64,000 nt of DNA from Chionis minor (taxonomy: Eukaryota; Chordata; Aves; Charadriiformes; Chionididae): the NCBI GenBank assembly GCA_013398295.1, contig VZSF01001209.1, forward strand, positions 186,001-250,000, given 5' to 3'. Of the stretch, positions 12,930 to 26,950 are shown piece after piece (positions within the stretch are counted from its first letter, which is position 1; each line of letters opens with the position of its first letter). The position numbers and the translations under genes are program-made. The notes below the pieces were generated by a model. The model was not told the DNA's origin and ran no database searches. It worked only from the letters and a program-made list of their open reading frames with translations.

Positions 12930-13450
12930 TTATCATGTCAAGGGACTCAACAGAAAATTACACTGCGGAAGAGATGGGAAGGTTGGATTATGAAGAAAGG
13001 GTAAAAAATAACAGAGCATTTACCACTGGCCAGACAATGGCTACTAGAGGATGCAATATCTGCCTACAAGTATTTGAATTGTGTAAACACCTAGGAGGCA
13101 TAGGCTTTGTTTACAGAGGTCCAAGGGAGCATAACTAGAAATACCAGAGTGAAAATGAGTGAAGAAAAATTCAGACTTTACAACAAGAAAACTTCCTCTG
13201 AGGTCTATTAGTCTGTAGTAATCTCCCCAAGGAAGTATCAGAAGACCATCACTTGAATGATTTAATACTAGACCGGATAAAGCACTCAAGAATATATTGT
13301 AGAGAACAGTCTTGTACTGACTTATTACAGCTTATAAACAGATAAACTACATGCCTAAATTGCACAAAGTTCACACGGATTTGAAGGTCAGGCTGTACAG
13401 TGTATGACAGGACTATGGTCTAGAAGGCCATGCCAACATTTAACCCTGCA
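12930..13450 (+). mobile_element. Ancient CR1-like LINE 3' end
   Basis: This is a heavily diverged non-LTR retrotransposon tail. The plus frame at 12935-13138 (67 codons) carries a pol C-terminal-like segment with YEERVKNNRAFT and GGIGFVYRGPREHN. Downstream, the order of motifs CTCCCCAAGGAAGTATCAGA, CATCACTTGAATGATTTAAT, ACTAGACCGGATAAAGCACT and CTTGTACTGA matches the end of older CR1 lineages shared by birds, crocodilians and turtles. Frameshifts separate the pieces, and the 3' end is degraded into single-copy DNA. It differs from the ATTCTGTG-tailed copies and is much older. The exact subfamily and ends are uncertain. Confidence 0.6.
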
Positions 13451-14776
13451 ACAAAAGACTCTCTGGGTCTCAACATGCATCCACCTGTTGTTTGCCCCTT
13501 CAGTATAGTCCACATCAGGAGAAATGTTATCCTTTTTGGATAAATTTTCTTCATTTTTTTTCCCTTGATGTAGTCAATGTTAGTTGGGTGAAATATAGTG
13601 TGGTGTAAGGCTATTCATATTGTTGATATGTTAAATGTCCTACATCAGTTATGAACTACTGATCCTCCAGAGTTCAGTACGATCCATGAAAAGTTGAATT
13701 TAAAAGACTTTTATAAAACTTTGATAAAGTCCTAAGCTGTATCCTGGACTTGCCAGTGCAAAATTAACTCTGTTTGTAATATTGACAACTCTGTGCTCAC
13801 TGTGAAAATCTTGATTTTGTGTGTTCTTATCATGTGTTATTTCTTTCTATCATTTATCATTCTACTAAAAAGATGTAGAATAAATGTAGTTGGTAGTCAT
13901 TTTTTTCTATAGGCCGTGCGTATCTATAAAGTCATTTTAATTTTACTGTCCAGTACCAATGATGTGTTTGGCCTTCAATTGCCTAACTTAAACAGTAAGC
14001 ACGCTTACAAAATCTCAGTCCCAGTCTGGCTTTTAAGCAGAATTAAGAGTGCAACATATTTAACTTTTGAATATACTGTTCCAATAAAGTAATATGGCAG
14101 TATCAGTGAGTAACAGATTTAAAAATCCTGTTCTTGAATTTTTTTCTTTGCCTACCTGCATTTTATAGGCTAATGTGACCACTGGGGGTCCCATCAAGGG
14201 TGTGTTCAGGACCAGAAGTCCCTGGCTGGTGGAAAGGGCCTTGAAAGGATGATGCAGCTGATGTGACTTTATGTAGGTTTAGGGAACTTTGACTGCTGTG
14301 ATGGGGAGGTCAGACCTTGAAGGACTTGTCAAGATGGCAAAACAAGCAAGCAAACTGAAGTGCTACAAAAGCATATTTACAATTCTAGCTTTGAAATACT
14401 TTTGGGAAGCAGTTTAATCACAATAAGAAGTATTTCTTCCATTCTGAAAAAGAAATAGCTAAATGTTGATTGCAGAGGGTACATCCAGGACCACAGATGC
14501 CATTTGGCTCTGTGAGAAGACTGACTTATATCCTTCTCAGCTGTCAAGGAAAATAGCAAAATTTTTTGTACGTGCTGTTTTGTCTGGGTGTACTTTGCAA
14601 ATGAAAGTAGTAGAGATTACAGGAAAAATGGACAAATAGTGGTTTTCCAGCCTACGGCAAGAGAAATCTTCAGTTCCCTACAGAGTCATACACCTGCTGG
14701 GTGATGTTCAACAGGTCTGCTTTCTCTGTTTGCTCTAGATACGCATCTATTAAATAAAGCTGATAATGCAGAGGTG
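13451..14776. other. Single-copy DNA
   Basis: I see no gene or repeat. A slightly GC-richer patch at about 14160-14330 is unassigned. Confidence 0.5.
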
Positions 14777-15358
14777 TGTTGTGGTTTAACCCTGGTGTGC
14801 AGCTCAGTCCCGTGCAGCCGCTTGCTCACTTCCCACCAGTGGGATGGGGGAGAAAATCAGAAGGGCAAAAGCCTGAAAATTTGTGGGTTGAGACAAAACC
14901 AGCTTAATAAGTTAGGAAAGCTGTGCACACAACCAAAGTAAAATAAGCAATGCATTCAGTACTTCCCTATAGCAGGCAGGCTTTTATCCATCTCCAGGAT
15001 CCATCATGTGTAATGGTTACTCAGGAAGACAAAAGTCATCACTCCGAATATCCCTCCTTCCTGTTTCTTCCTTTCACCATTTATTGCTAAGCATGAAAAC
15101 ATATGGTGTGGGATATTCTTTTGGTTAGTTGGGTCAATTATCCCCACTGCATCCCCTCCCAAATTCTTGTGAACCCCCAGCCTGCTCACTGTTGGGACAG
15201 GTTGAGAAACCAAAAAGGCCTTGATGCTGTGTAAGCACTGTTCAGCAGCAGTTAAAACATCCCTATGTTATCAACATTGTTTTCAACACAAATCCTAAAA
15301 GTAGCACGATATAAGCTTCTATGAAGAAAATTAATTTTATCCCAGCCAAAATAATACA
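14777..15358 (-). mobile_element. Degraded avian ERV solo LTR (minus strand)
   Basis: On the plus strand this starts TGTTGTGGTTTAACCC and ends CCCAGCCAAAATAATACA, the reverse complement of a widespread avian LTR family whose 5' end reads TG...GGCTGGGATA. Internal landmarks agree: GTGGGATGGGGGAGAAAATC, GGGTTGAGACAAAACCAGCT, GGCCTTGATGCTGTGTAAGC and AAAACATCCCTATGTTATCA. Its minus-strand orientation follows from placing U3 at the 15358 end. The expected TATA position (about 15080-15095) is mutated. I find no matching target-site duplication, consistent with age. No coding region accompanies it. ERVK-type is likely, but I cannot confirm it. Confidence 0.88.
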
Positions 15359-18300
15359 TTATTATGTTAAATACATTAACTGTTGTCAAGTACTTGAGCA
15401 CTGCAGTAATGGTAACTATAGCAAGAGATGAAATCTTTCTCATAGTCTATGAGAATTACAGGAGATAATCCTTCCAGAAAGTACCCTATAAAGATTATAA
15501 TTCATTTTCTCAACCTTTATCTTGTTTTACCAACCTGTGGTAGCTTTGATTAGATTTTATCACTACCTCCAGGTGAGTTTCTAGCATGTTCAGAATATTC
15601 AGTAAACCATGAAAAAGTTTCCCCAAGCAGGCTGATTTCTTTGTTTTTATCAGAGCTTGGCAAAACCAGTAAATTTCAATAAACACTACATTTCTTCAAC
15701 TGCTGACAAATTTGGAAGTTCAATGATATTCTCACTCAGGTTGTTTAATTTTCCATTATATAGGAAAGCAGAGCACAAAGTTGAACGAAGTGAACAAAAC
15801 CGAAACTGCCTATGTTTTAAAAAACTCTTTTACAGAAACATTTCTTGGATTTATTTTCTTGGTAGATTAAAAAAGTTTTAGAAACTGAGATAGGCATTTC
15901 TTTGCCCTAGTTTCTTAAGTGTTCTCTGATGGTTACAGATCTACTTCTAAAACTCCTTCCTCATACGGCAAGAAAAGTCTATTTCTATAAACAGGGGTTT
16001 GCAGGGTCAAGGCTTATAGATGTAATAGAATACTCAGACAGAACTAAATAACAAAGAATAAAGTGAAAAACACCAGTGAATTAAAATAAAGTTGGAATAC
16101 ACTCAATTAGCTAAATTACTATTGATATCTGTCATTATAAAGTACCCAGGGCTGTATAATTTTGTTCTAATCCCCTAAATGTGCAACTAAGCAAGTGAGA
16201 GAACATATATTCCTACAACCCCCAGTGGAGACATTGAGATTATGCATGCTCTCACTAATTTAAAGAGGGACTTTCACACTGGGATACATTTTAAAAAGAG
16301 AACATTTAAATAAAAAGCAATTTGGTCTGCCTGTAATTGTATTCCCCTTGCTGTTATTGCTAATTGTTGAAGATATTTGTGCTTGAATGTGTGAACTCCT
16401 TTTTTTTCTTTTTAATTTTGAACCACTCTGTTTCTACTTCCACTCAATCCTGCTGAAACCACAGGGTCAGGGTCTTTCTTTCATATTCCAGTTTACCAGT
16501 GTCAGTCAAAGAGCAAAGTCAGCACGCTCAAATGGAAGGAGTCATACAAATGCTTGACTAAAATCTGAAGCTAGTCTAAAGCCAGCCATATTCACACCAG
16601 AAATAAGATTAAAAAGCCAAAAGTTTGAACAATAAGGGTGATATGCTCCTGGAATAAATTCCTCAGAGAATTTAGAGGATTCTTTCTCTGTATGTCCCCA
16701 TACCAAGACTGAGTTGTGAGAGGTGATGTGATTATTTTTAAGGTATAGAAAACTCATTATCTCTTAGCCCTCCCTGGCCTTAGAACAGGCTAGTGTAAAC
16801 TTTGACCTTAGGCTAGTGTAGTTTAGAGGTGATGAGAAGTCCAATAAAGATAATTATCCTTAGAAACATTCATCCTTACTTCATACTATGATTTGTGTCT
16901 AATAAAAAATACCATCCCTTCTTTCCATACAGAGCAGAATAGCAGAAGGAAAGCCCAGCAGTGGGTTTAGCCCTGAGGTAAGAGTGTGAGTTTGTTAACA
17001 TTCCCATCCAAACTATAGACAAGGTTTTTGTAGTCATTTTATACAATGTGGATGTGTGAGTTTTGAGCGTGGTAGGCAATTGGTGGCTTCTCAGCCATTC
17101 AAGTAAAATTCCCGTGATGGGGATGCATCACATAAATATCAACAGAGAGTTCCTGGCTCAAAGTTTATGGGTGAATCAAACTCCCAGCTGTGGGAGACAG
17201 TGAGATGCTCAGAGTTGATCAGGCCAAATTTTCTAGGCTTCCCCTTTCCCCTCACACATGCTAGAAGTGATAGCAGACTTTATAATTTTTTGATGGTGAA
17301 TCACTCACAAAGTTCCCTTATTATTATTCTGAAACGTGGTATGGATCTTATATTTTTCCAGCCATATGAGGGTTTTCAAATGTGGTTAATAGGATCAGAG
17401 AGACTGGCTGTCCTCCAAATTAATATATCTGAAGGCTGAATTTCAGAAAGCATATTTTTAATAAAATGTCCCAAATATTTCCTAACTGAATTACCAGATC
17501 TAGAAATGCGCTATCATGCTTTTAAAGACACGGTCTGCTTTGTAGGCAATTATGATGTCCTCTAATAAATTTGTTTATCCTGATGTGTTATACATATACT
17601 TATATGCTACACATCTGAATGCTTTCTCAATACATTTTTGATAACAATAATAATTTAGTAAATCACCCTCTTTCACTAAAGGTACCTCATCTGGTTTTAG
17701 TTTTCTGCTACATTAGCCTCAGTTACGGCCATTAGATTATTTCTTAATACTGCGGCTATTTTATACTTCTGCTTATGTGGTTTAGCAATTATACGAACAA
17801 GGTAAATAAAAAAGAATTAGAGAATGTGAAATGAAAAAAATATGTCCCAGATTTGAAACAGCCTGAAAAAGTTGCTTTTAGTAAAAATCAAGAGTAAGCT
17901 GTAGAATTGCTTGCTATGTTAGGAGGCTCAGACTAGATGTGCTAGATCTAGATATACTTAGACCATCATTTTTTGGCACTAAGGCTGACTGGCAAAGGAA
18001 CAGCTAGTATTTACACTAAACTCTTGTAGCCTGCAAGACAGAGTAAATGTATCCAAATTACCTATTGGGAATGGTCCTAGCTTGTGCTTAGCTCCCAAAT
18101 TGTGCCTGGGAATTATTTGAAAGAGCTCTAATTGGTACAAGCAAAAACTGTGCTAGAGACTGTTGTAACAACAGATGATCTGGTTCCAGTTTTGGGAATA
18201 TCTCCTGGCTCTGTTTAATTTTGTAGCACTGACATAGCCTACCAATACTAAGAAAATAAATAGGTCAAAAAAATGATTCAACAAATAGTAACAAAAGATC

Positions 18301-21300
18301 TATTACATGCAAAGATACATAAAAAATAAGGACTGCATATTACCTGCAAAACCAAGAAGGAAGTTGCAAACAAGAGGCATTCCTAAATACTTACTTTATT
18401 TGACATATACATCTGTCACTAGGGATCTGTTCCAAGAACAGAATATTAGGATCCACTAGGAAGGGTAATTCTTTGGGTTTGTGTTCAACAAATGCAGGCG
18501 CAGATGCAAAAAGTGGTTGGACTGAAAGTGGTTCCATGAGAACGGACTTTCCCAATATCAGGGCACATATTAGGTAAGAAGACAGCATGGAGTTCAACTT
18601 TGAAAAAAAGAAATTTGTCCTAGAGTGCTGGGAAGAAATTCTGCTTGTTGCTGATTTATTGCATCCAACACATTAGATTGCGGGGCCAGGCAGATGTTGC
18701 CACACAATGCTGGGAAAATGTTCCCTATGCCATGGGAACAGAGCAGGAGACAAGGCATGGTAGATGCTGTACGAGAGGGGATTAAAGGTTCATGGCAAAT
18801 CTATGCCTGGAGCTCTAGAAAAGCAATTACCTAGGTGAGCTGATCACTTCCCATTACAGATGAACTGCTATAGCACATAACCCTGCCACTCTAATACTTT
18901 AAGAAGCAGCTGTATGGAAAATATGAGATAGCAAGAATATCTAGTGACTGAAGATATACAAAAAATACCCAGATTTTCAAAATACTTACATTTACCACTT
19001 GGTCCTTTTAAAATGTAACAGCTGTGGAAAGTGCACTCTTCTTCTGTCTGTATACATGCAAATACATGTATGTGCATATATATGTGTGTGTACATGTGTA
19101 TATGTATTTAGCTACCTATCTATCTCTCTATAGTTAAAAAGTGCAATCAAAAGAAAAAAAAAAAAAGAAGATGTCATACAATATTGTGTGATGGGAAGAT
19201 GGGATATTATGCATCCTTTGGAACTGCAAAAACAATTCCAGATGTTCTTAAACAGAACAGTAAACCTCCATATCTTTCAGGTAAATGTTACATTTTTCCA
19301 CATTAGATATGCATTTGCTTTACTAATTTCATACTAATATTCTCTTCTTTGTTTAGCCATTTAGTTTTCTGATGAAAGAAAGTATCCTCGTTTTGTGGGC
19401 AAGAGCACATGCATATTGTTGTGTGAAAAAGACACTGCATGTAACAAAAACAGCTTAGTGAGCAACTGAAGCTGCAGACTCATCTATGCCACAGGCCTGA
19501 GTCCCCTCTGCCATTGGTGTGGTCCAGGGCTGACACTCGGAAATTTATTACAGCTGCACTAACCTAAAATCGATGCACTTGTGATCAGAACTAGTCTCCC
19601 AAACAAACACTGCATCACTTTATGAATTACTATAATTTCAAAGATATCTTTATTAGCTTCCTTGGTAAACATTCAATGTATTTACTGCTGATACAATGGA
19701 GCGGAGCAGTAACACTCATCAGAAGACGACTTAACAAGTGCAAACATTTTGCAAATTCCAGTTGTAACCTGTGTTATATCCTATATATCCAGTTATACTC
19801 TGTATGTTCTGTACTCAGTACCACACCTGGTATGTAAGTTTGCTATTCCAGTTGTATCTCCCTTTTTAACACTGACTGAAAATTGTGTCTGTGCTTACCT
19901 TTATTTTTTCAAACTGACAGGTATGAACAGATAATATGTTCTTGCTCAGGGACTGACAGGTGTGACTAACCAACCGGAGGAAAAAAAAACAACCATTGCT
20001 TTTAGGCTGATCAATATTAGTCTTCATCCCAATTGTGCGATCTTGGATGTTGTAAGAATGCATCTGTAACCACTTTCAAAGGGGACACTGCACATTTATT
20101 AAACCTGAGACAGCACCATTACAATCAACTAAAACTCGAGATCTGCTGAACGCTTGAAACTATAATTTCCAAATATCTTTCTTTCCTTTAATTGAGGTTT
20201 GTTCTGCTGACAGATGAATGCACCCTCAGCTGAATTTGAATAGAACTACTGCAATAATCAGTGACTCTACTTGGATGAAATAACATGTAGCCTGGCTCCC
20301 TGCGTGGTTATGTCTAGGAAAGTCTCTCAGACAGACCTGACTCCTACTTTCCCTAATTAAAAGTGGTAATAACTGTTTTATTGGATCTAAATTACACTTT
20401 TATTTGACAAACTTAATTTAAAGTGTGACCTATCAACTTAATGACATTTTGAGGCTGGGCACAACTATACATAAATTAGAAGAGAGTGAGATGCTTTGCA
20501 ATAAAGAGGTAAAGTGAAGAAAGAGAAAAAACAAAACAAAATAAAATGAAGGCTAAAAACACATCAAAACATTTTAGCTAACGAGATTTGCAATTTACAA
20601 TGGAATCAGAGCTAACTCTGCAGAATATTTCTTCCGAGGCTAATGGCTAAAATCAAATATAGGGAACTTTGAAGTTTCTGATAGGTGTGATTTGATTTCT
20701 ATAACATAAATGCAGGAAGTTCTGTAATTGAATTTGCAAATAAAGAATGAAAAGCTTGCCTTAGTTGTTTGAATTCTAGCAAGAAGAATGTCTCCCTTTT
20801 TCATGTGCTTTTCATCCGTAATTCTTAAAGCACTTTAAACAGACAGTTGGGCACCCTCATAGACATTGTCCAGATGAGGGAGCTACTGAGATCATACTAC
20901 AAACTTGAATACCTAAGAACCTGGTAATGTTTCCTCCCATGAGGGACAGGGATACTTTGTAGGGAGTAGTATCCATCACAGCTCCTCAGGAGCAGAGGAC
21001 AAGGCCATCGTCTGCCCTGAAGAGTTAAAACTGTGATAGGGATTCTCCCTAACAGAGTCAAAATATTCCTGATAGTACTAAGCCCCTCCACAGATGAAAT
21101 GAAGGCATGAGATGGTAACAAATATTTGGAGAAATTGGGAAAATTTTTGTTGCAGCTATGTAGAAGTCCTAGGCTGAGTTTTCTTCAGGAACTGCAGAAT
21201 CATTGGAAAAATCCCTGCAAACATTTCAATACATTCTCTATTTCAAAGCAATTTTGGGGAAAAAAAAATGTTGAAAATTATCCTACTATGACATTTCAAT

Positions 21301-21873
21301 GTATTTTTTAAGTCTGAAGGAAAAACAAATTTGTTTTCAATTTCTTCTGCAAAATATAGCCTCATGTAAGATTTAAAAAATACAGGAAAATAAAAATTAT
21401 CTAAATTATATTTTCAAGGACTTCACTGGAAATTCTGTGTGTGGTTGCATTCAGTTTGTTAGAAGTTTTTTTAGATTTTGATTTACTACTTTGAAATGGG
21501 ACAAGAAAAATGCTTACATTGCTAAATCGCTGAGATACAACAGCCAATGTCAAACTGTAAGGACAGGTTGACACGACAGTAAGCAATTGAATCGCTGTGT
21601 TTCAGCAAGTAAACTTTTGTTGGAAGAGCTGTGGTCTCTGGCTGTGCATGTACTGTCACTCTTTTTAGTTGAAGTGATTCCAACAAGCATATTGTGCATT
21701 GCCTTTGCCATGAACAATGAGATCTTGATTGTCCAAATCGTACCTTTGGAAGTGTAGAGGCACATCTTGAGGAGCATTGGAAGAGGGCATTGAGTTTTTA
21801 TTTCTCCAGAAGAGGTATTTTTTCCAGCTACGCATTGATACAGTGACACAGTTAGTGAACCTCTGAATATTTT
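15359..21873. other. Long single-copy AT-rich stretch
   Basis: About 6.5 kb without a recognisable gene, RNA gene or interspersed repeat. A TG/TA-rich low-complexity segment lies at about 19063-19130. Frames at 17167-17439 and 18391-18597 show no domain. The slightly GC-richer 18650-18850 patch is unassigned. Confidence 0.5.
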
Positions 21874-22123
21874 CACAGAATCACAGAACAGCTGAGGTTG
21901 GAGGGCACCTCTGGAAATTGTCTAGTCCAATCCCCCAGCTCAGGCAGGGTCACCTAGAGCAGACTGCTCGGAATCATTTCCAGTAGGGTTTGGAATGTCA
22001 CCAAGGAGACTCCACAACCTCTCTGTGCCAGTGCTCAGTCAACCTCACAGTAAAAGGATGTTTTCTTGTGTTCAGATGGAATTTAATGTGTTCCAGTTTG
22101 TGCTCATTGCCACTTGTCTTGAA
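21874..22123 (-). mobile_element. CR1 LINE 3' end (minus strand)
   Basis: Read on the plus strand it begins with the inverted CR1 terminus (CACAGAATCACAGAAC), followed by GAGGTTGGAGGGCACCTCTG and CCAATCCCCCAGCTCAGGCA. It then runs through the inverted pol 3' end (CTCCACAACCTCTCTG...GCTCAGTCAACCTCACAGTA) to GTGCTCATTGCCACTTGTCT. There is no open frame of useful length. It is a 5'-truncated insertion of moderate age. Confidence 0.92.
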
Positions 22124-25100
22124 GTAATGACCTTTTAACAGTACAGTGACAAGAGTTTGATGCAATGCATATATCCCCCAGGAAGAATAAACTTGCTATA
22201 GTTTATGTCAATGGTATCTAAGGGAAAATATTCTGTAAAGTATTTGTCAACAGACAAGAGAAAAGTTTCGTATCACCTAATTGTTATCTTAAACTTTGAG
22301 CCTAGGTGGGAAGGCTTTATTTATTCAGAGCAAAAAAATTGTATTCCTGCTATGATCTGGGAGTATTAACTAAGTTTTTCAGAAAACAGCAACAAAAAAG
22401 TAGTCACTAGAAGAGACACTGGAGCTTTGCAAAAGTTGTCACCCCTTACAGGGTTGAGGTATTTTTCTCCTTTAGTCTGAACCTGTGTTCTCAGTCAATA
22501 TTATAAAAACAGTAAGCAAATAAAAAAAGAAAAGACATGGTGTATTTATCATGTATTTATGGTGTGTTTATGGTGTGCACTGTATGAATTGTCTATTTAA
22601 TTTATAATATCTTTTACTGAAACTTGGAAAAGATTTTTTTGTTACTCTCTTTAGCCTGGGATGCACACAAATGTTCCCATTCAATGAATATACAAGGAAT
22701 CTCCCAGAAGAAGACATACTTGTATTTCTTTCCTCTTAATATTACCACACATTGCACTCCTGACGACCAGCTGAGCTTATCTGGAGGGTACAACTGTAAA
22801 CACTGATCCCAAAATGATCACTGATTACTTATATGAATGAAACCCCAAAACCTGCAATGAATCATGTCTATGAAAGCCTCACAAATCAGTCCACACTCAG
22901 TGCCTGAAATATCTCACCCATCAGCCCTGTTTTTCCCTGTCTTGAACAAGTTCCTCATGGAAACATCGCCCAGTTCAAGTTCTTTAGTCTTGTTTCCAAA
23001 ACTCTGTCATCTAAATCCACTTTTAATAACAACAGGGTGTACCAGCCATCTTGGTTTGGCACAGGGACAAACACAGTGAGAGATTTAAGAAGTTATTGCT
23101 ATTTTTACTATTATCCAAATTCAGCGTGAGAAGAAAGTCATTAGAGGCATTCAAAGGACATATGAGGGGTAGGAAGTGAAAGTGTGACTTTGCAAGAGAA
23201 ACAGAACAGGTAAGATGAGAAGAAGGACGATAATGGACTAGTTAGTGTGTTGCCACTTCCTATTTTAGCTCCTTTAATGCAAGGTCTAGTTGCCTCACAA
23301 TCTTAAATGTGTATCTTCAAGATTCCCTTATGAAGAAAATAAATATTCTTCCCTTTATTTTATAATGGACAACTAAAGCAGAAAAGCTATATATGTATAC
23401 GGTTGACATGAACACCACCTAACCTAGACTTGAAAGCAACTGTGCTGGTTGCTGGGCTTCTCTCCAGGGAAATTCAACATAGAGTAGGCTGCTGGCCATT
23501 ATGGAAGGAAAACACCCCAAGTGTGTTTTCTAGTTTAAAGCACACCCTCTTTACCTAGATTCCTGAGTTCCTTTCCAAGAAAGGCAGAATGCTAAGTACT
23601 TCTGAAAAGCAATTAAAAAAGCTAAAACTACAAAGGAAAACCTAGACTTCATGATTTAGGACTCTTAAACAAGGACGGCAGTACCTACAGCACTAATGTG
23701 GATTGATTCAAAGGTCTTCCAAATCAATGAAAAACACTTTCCTTAGACCAGAAGGAATTCACTGGTTGAAATAATACCATTTTTTTGATGCTTCTGCAGT
23801 AAATGACATATAAAAACTTGTTTATTACACATCTTTCACTGTCTGTCTGTTTTTTACTATTATTTGATCTATTTTGTTTCATTTCAAAAAGAAAAAAAGC
23901 CCCCACAGTATTGCATGGAAAGGATACAAATTTTCACCACACCCACCATCCTGCAGAAATTACAAATTGTGACTAATCTGGGTTGTGCGGATTAGTGGGG
24001 CTCCACTGCTGTTGCCCATGATATTTTAAGATTTATTCGGTGAAATTTAGGTTTATTTTTATTTTTACTGGCTGCAGTAACCTTTTGGCCATCTTTTATG
24101 CAAGTATAGGAAAGTAGGTAAATCCTTGCATAATAAAATTAATTTATACATTATTCCAATATATCAACAAATGAACATGTTCAAATATCACTAAATGATT
24201 GTAGAGTGCTAGGAAATGAGAGATCATTTCCTCCTATACATAATAAGACAGTCTTAACAGTAGGATGTTTGAACACACCAGTAAATCAGAAAACAGGGAA
24301 GTTTTACCATAGAAAGAGCATTAGTATAAAGTGGGATTTATATTACTGTTCATTACATGAGCAGGAATCACAGCTACCCAGCTGAGGAAAAGATTGAAAA
24401 TAAAATGAAATGTAATAGAGAGGGTTTTTTTTCCTGGAAAGCTTTGAAGACAAAAAGAAAGGAAACTAAATATGTATCTCTGTCTCTTTCTTTATATCCT
24501 TCTTGTAGGTATGTTTGCATGTGTAGATAGAGACTAAAAAAGAATGAGATAGTGTGGATAGTATCATATTTTCATTAGTATAATTCGAGGAGGGCAAAAT
24601 TGAGTTCTGGTAGAAGCAGATACTTGTGCTCCATCTTCCCATTCGTACTCTTTGGCAATAGCTGCAATATCATGGAAACACAGTTTGTACTTTTGTGTGT
24701 CTGGAATCAGACCAAAATTAACAAAGCTAGAGAGATGGTAACAAACTGAAATAATAGGTCTTTACAGGGGAGCTATTCTATTTCAATGCACTTAGTTAAG
24801 TGAGTGGAATCCCTTGCAGAGTGTCTATAACCTGCAGGCTTGCAGTAAGAGTCCAGTGGATTAGCCTTTCCTAGTTCATTGGTATATTTAATTTGTAAGC
24901 ACCTTTTTCTATTCATGCTTCTCTGGTGGAAAGAGGCACCTCACTCCATTCCTGGATTATCAAGGAGTTAAACCATATTTCTCTAAGCATGTATGTGTGT
25001 ATATACTCCTATTAATTACGTATGTGAGTGTGCTTGTATTCTGGGAAGTAATTTTGACATTTTTTATTTTGTTTCATTAAGTTCACAATCCAGCACAATT

Positions 25101-26718
25101 TCTACAAAATTTTTGACTGGAATTACTGCATATATATATGTGTGTGCATGCATGTATATGTACATATAGATTTTAGGTACTTAATGATGCTAACAGGTAC
25201 ACAGTAGGACTGATTAGATCAATGAGCATTAGTTTCCAGTAGAAACAATGTTTCCTATTTACCTTGTTAAGTACTTTGTAATATCTGTCCTGCAGAGCTT
25301 TGCAGTAACTCATTCAGTCGCGTGTTCTTTGTTCCTTCTCTCACCATAGCAGAAGTATGAAAATTTCTGTGTGATGCAGTATTTGCTCTGAAGATGCAAG
25401 TAGAGTTTTGCTAGTGTAGACAGATTTGTTCAGTGGTAATTTTTTCACTCTTGTCCATTGTTAAGTATGGCCTTACCATTGCCATTCTTCTGCAGGCTGG
25501 GACGGAGGCTCAGGTTTTAGCTGCTTCTCATTTAAGAGCACTGAGCCAAGAACAGATATTCATGCTGTCAATACTGAAGCATGTGACCTTGTATTTGGTA
25601 AAACCTTGCTTCAGGTTTTTTGTGATTCAGGGCTTGAAGTCTTGGCATCTCCCCAAACCAACAGACGAAATGCTTATTTTGCATTTCTTTATCAAGAAGT
25701 TGCGTCAACACATTTGTTGAGAGTTTTTTTCTTAACCTTCTTACACTTCTTTGCTCATTTCTCCTGCAAATCCAAGCTGTCTTGGTGTCATGCATCATTT
25801 AGTAAATGTAGACCTCAAAGAAAGAAAAATGACAACTACCATATTTTTAATCATATAAAATCTTCAAGTTTTCTATGCAAAAAAACAGGTGAAAATACTC
25901 AACCTTAGAAAACTGAGGATTCAACATCAGGGTAAGTTTATGCAATCCAGGATACCAAATGTAGCCTAGGATAACATAACCTGTTCTTCATCTTCCAGTA
26001 GATCTAACATCTGCTTCCCTTATGAGTTCCTACTTCTCCTTAATATCTGGGATCTCCCACAAAACCTCAGAAAACTGTTGGATCAACAGTTACTTCAACA
26101 GGCAGAAAAGTTTATTACTTCAACTGAATTTATTATCAATAAATAATATTTACAGTGAGATGGGGAGATAAATCCATGAAAGCACTGTCATCTTTTCCTA
26201 TGTTTTCTTGTGAATAGTGCTACTGTGAGTGGAGAAGCAAGGAAAATACATTTTTTCAGTTATGTTGTGAGGTTTTTACTGAGTCTTGTACAAGGGAGAA
26301 AGTTGTCAGGGTTATGAAAATGAAAGCAACTGGTTATACAGAAACATATAAATAATTCCAATGAGAGGTTACAAAAGATCCTAATGCCTGTCTAAAATAG
26401 ACTTATGTGAGGTATTGACAACTGCAGAATTTCTTATTAGTAGGAAGGTGTTCACAAGACCTTGCTTAGGGCAGTATACATACCTAATGCATGGCTGTCA
26501 CTCGTAATAGGGTCACAACTTTTCCATGTAGTGTTATTTCAGGACTTGAAGAGAGTCACACCTGAGGAGCAAAACCTGAAAGATCAGCTGGAAGCATGTC
26601 TTTTCCTTAGACTAAATCTTTTTTCAGGATTTTGGAGGAACAAATTTTTAAAATAAGATTTATTTTTTTTTTCCCTATACAGAAAAGATTGTCTGAATAA
26701 GTAGGGATTTGTAATTTA
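22124..26718. other. Single-copy AT-rich DNA
   Basis: No gene is recognisable. TA/TG dinucleotide-rich DNA lies at about 25128-25168. Around 25430-25910, two plus-strand frames (95 and 100 codons) and one minus-strand frame (76 codons) overlap. None has a domain that I know and none keeps an intact repeat, so I do not call a gene. Confidence 0.5.
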
Positions 26719-26950
26719 CAGAATTATAGAATTACAGAATAATTTAGGTTGGAAAGGAGTTTGTCTAGGCTCACCCTTGATTCAAAGCAGATTCAACTAG
26801 GCTTGGTTGATCAGGACCTTTCCTGGTTGAGTTCAGTGTGAGTCTGAGGAAAGAGGTTCTACAACCAGCCTCTCTGGTCAGCTTGTTCCAGTGTGTGATC
26901 ACCCTTACGGTGTTATTTTTTTCCCACGTATATCTACTCCTTGAGTTTCA
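26719..26950 (-). mobile_element. CR1 LINE 3' end (minus strand), diverged
   Basis: It starts with an inverted degenerate CR1 terminus (CAGAATTATAGAATTACAGA) and AGGTTGGAAAGGAGTTTGTC. It continues with the inverted pol C-terminus (TTCTACAACCAGCCTCTCTG, AGCTTGTTCCAGTGTGTGAT). The 5' boundary near 26950 is approximate. Divergence is greater than in the 21874 copy. Confidence 0.85.

Noticed and set aside
12935..13138. A 67-codon small gene
   Set aside because: The peptide and downstream motifs fit the C-terminal region of an old CR1-type pol.
25430..25910. Possible processed pseudogene with overlapping frames
   Set aside because: No recognisable parent protein, no poly(A) end and no flanking duplication.
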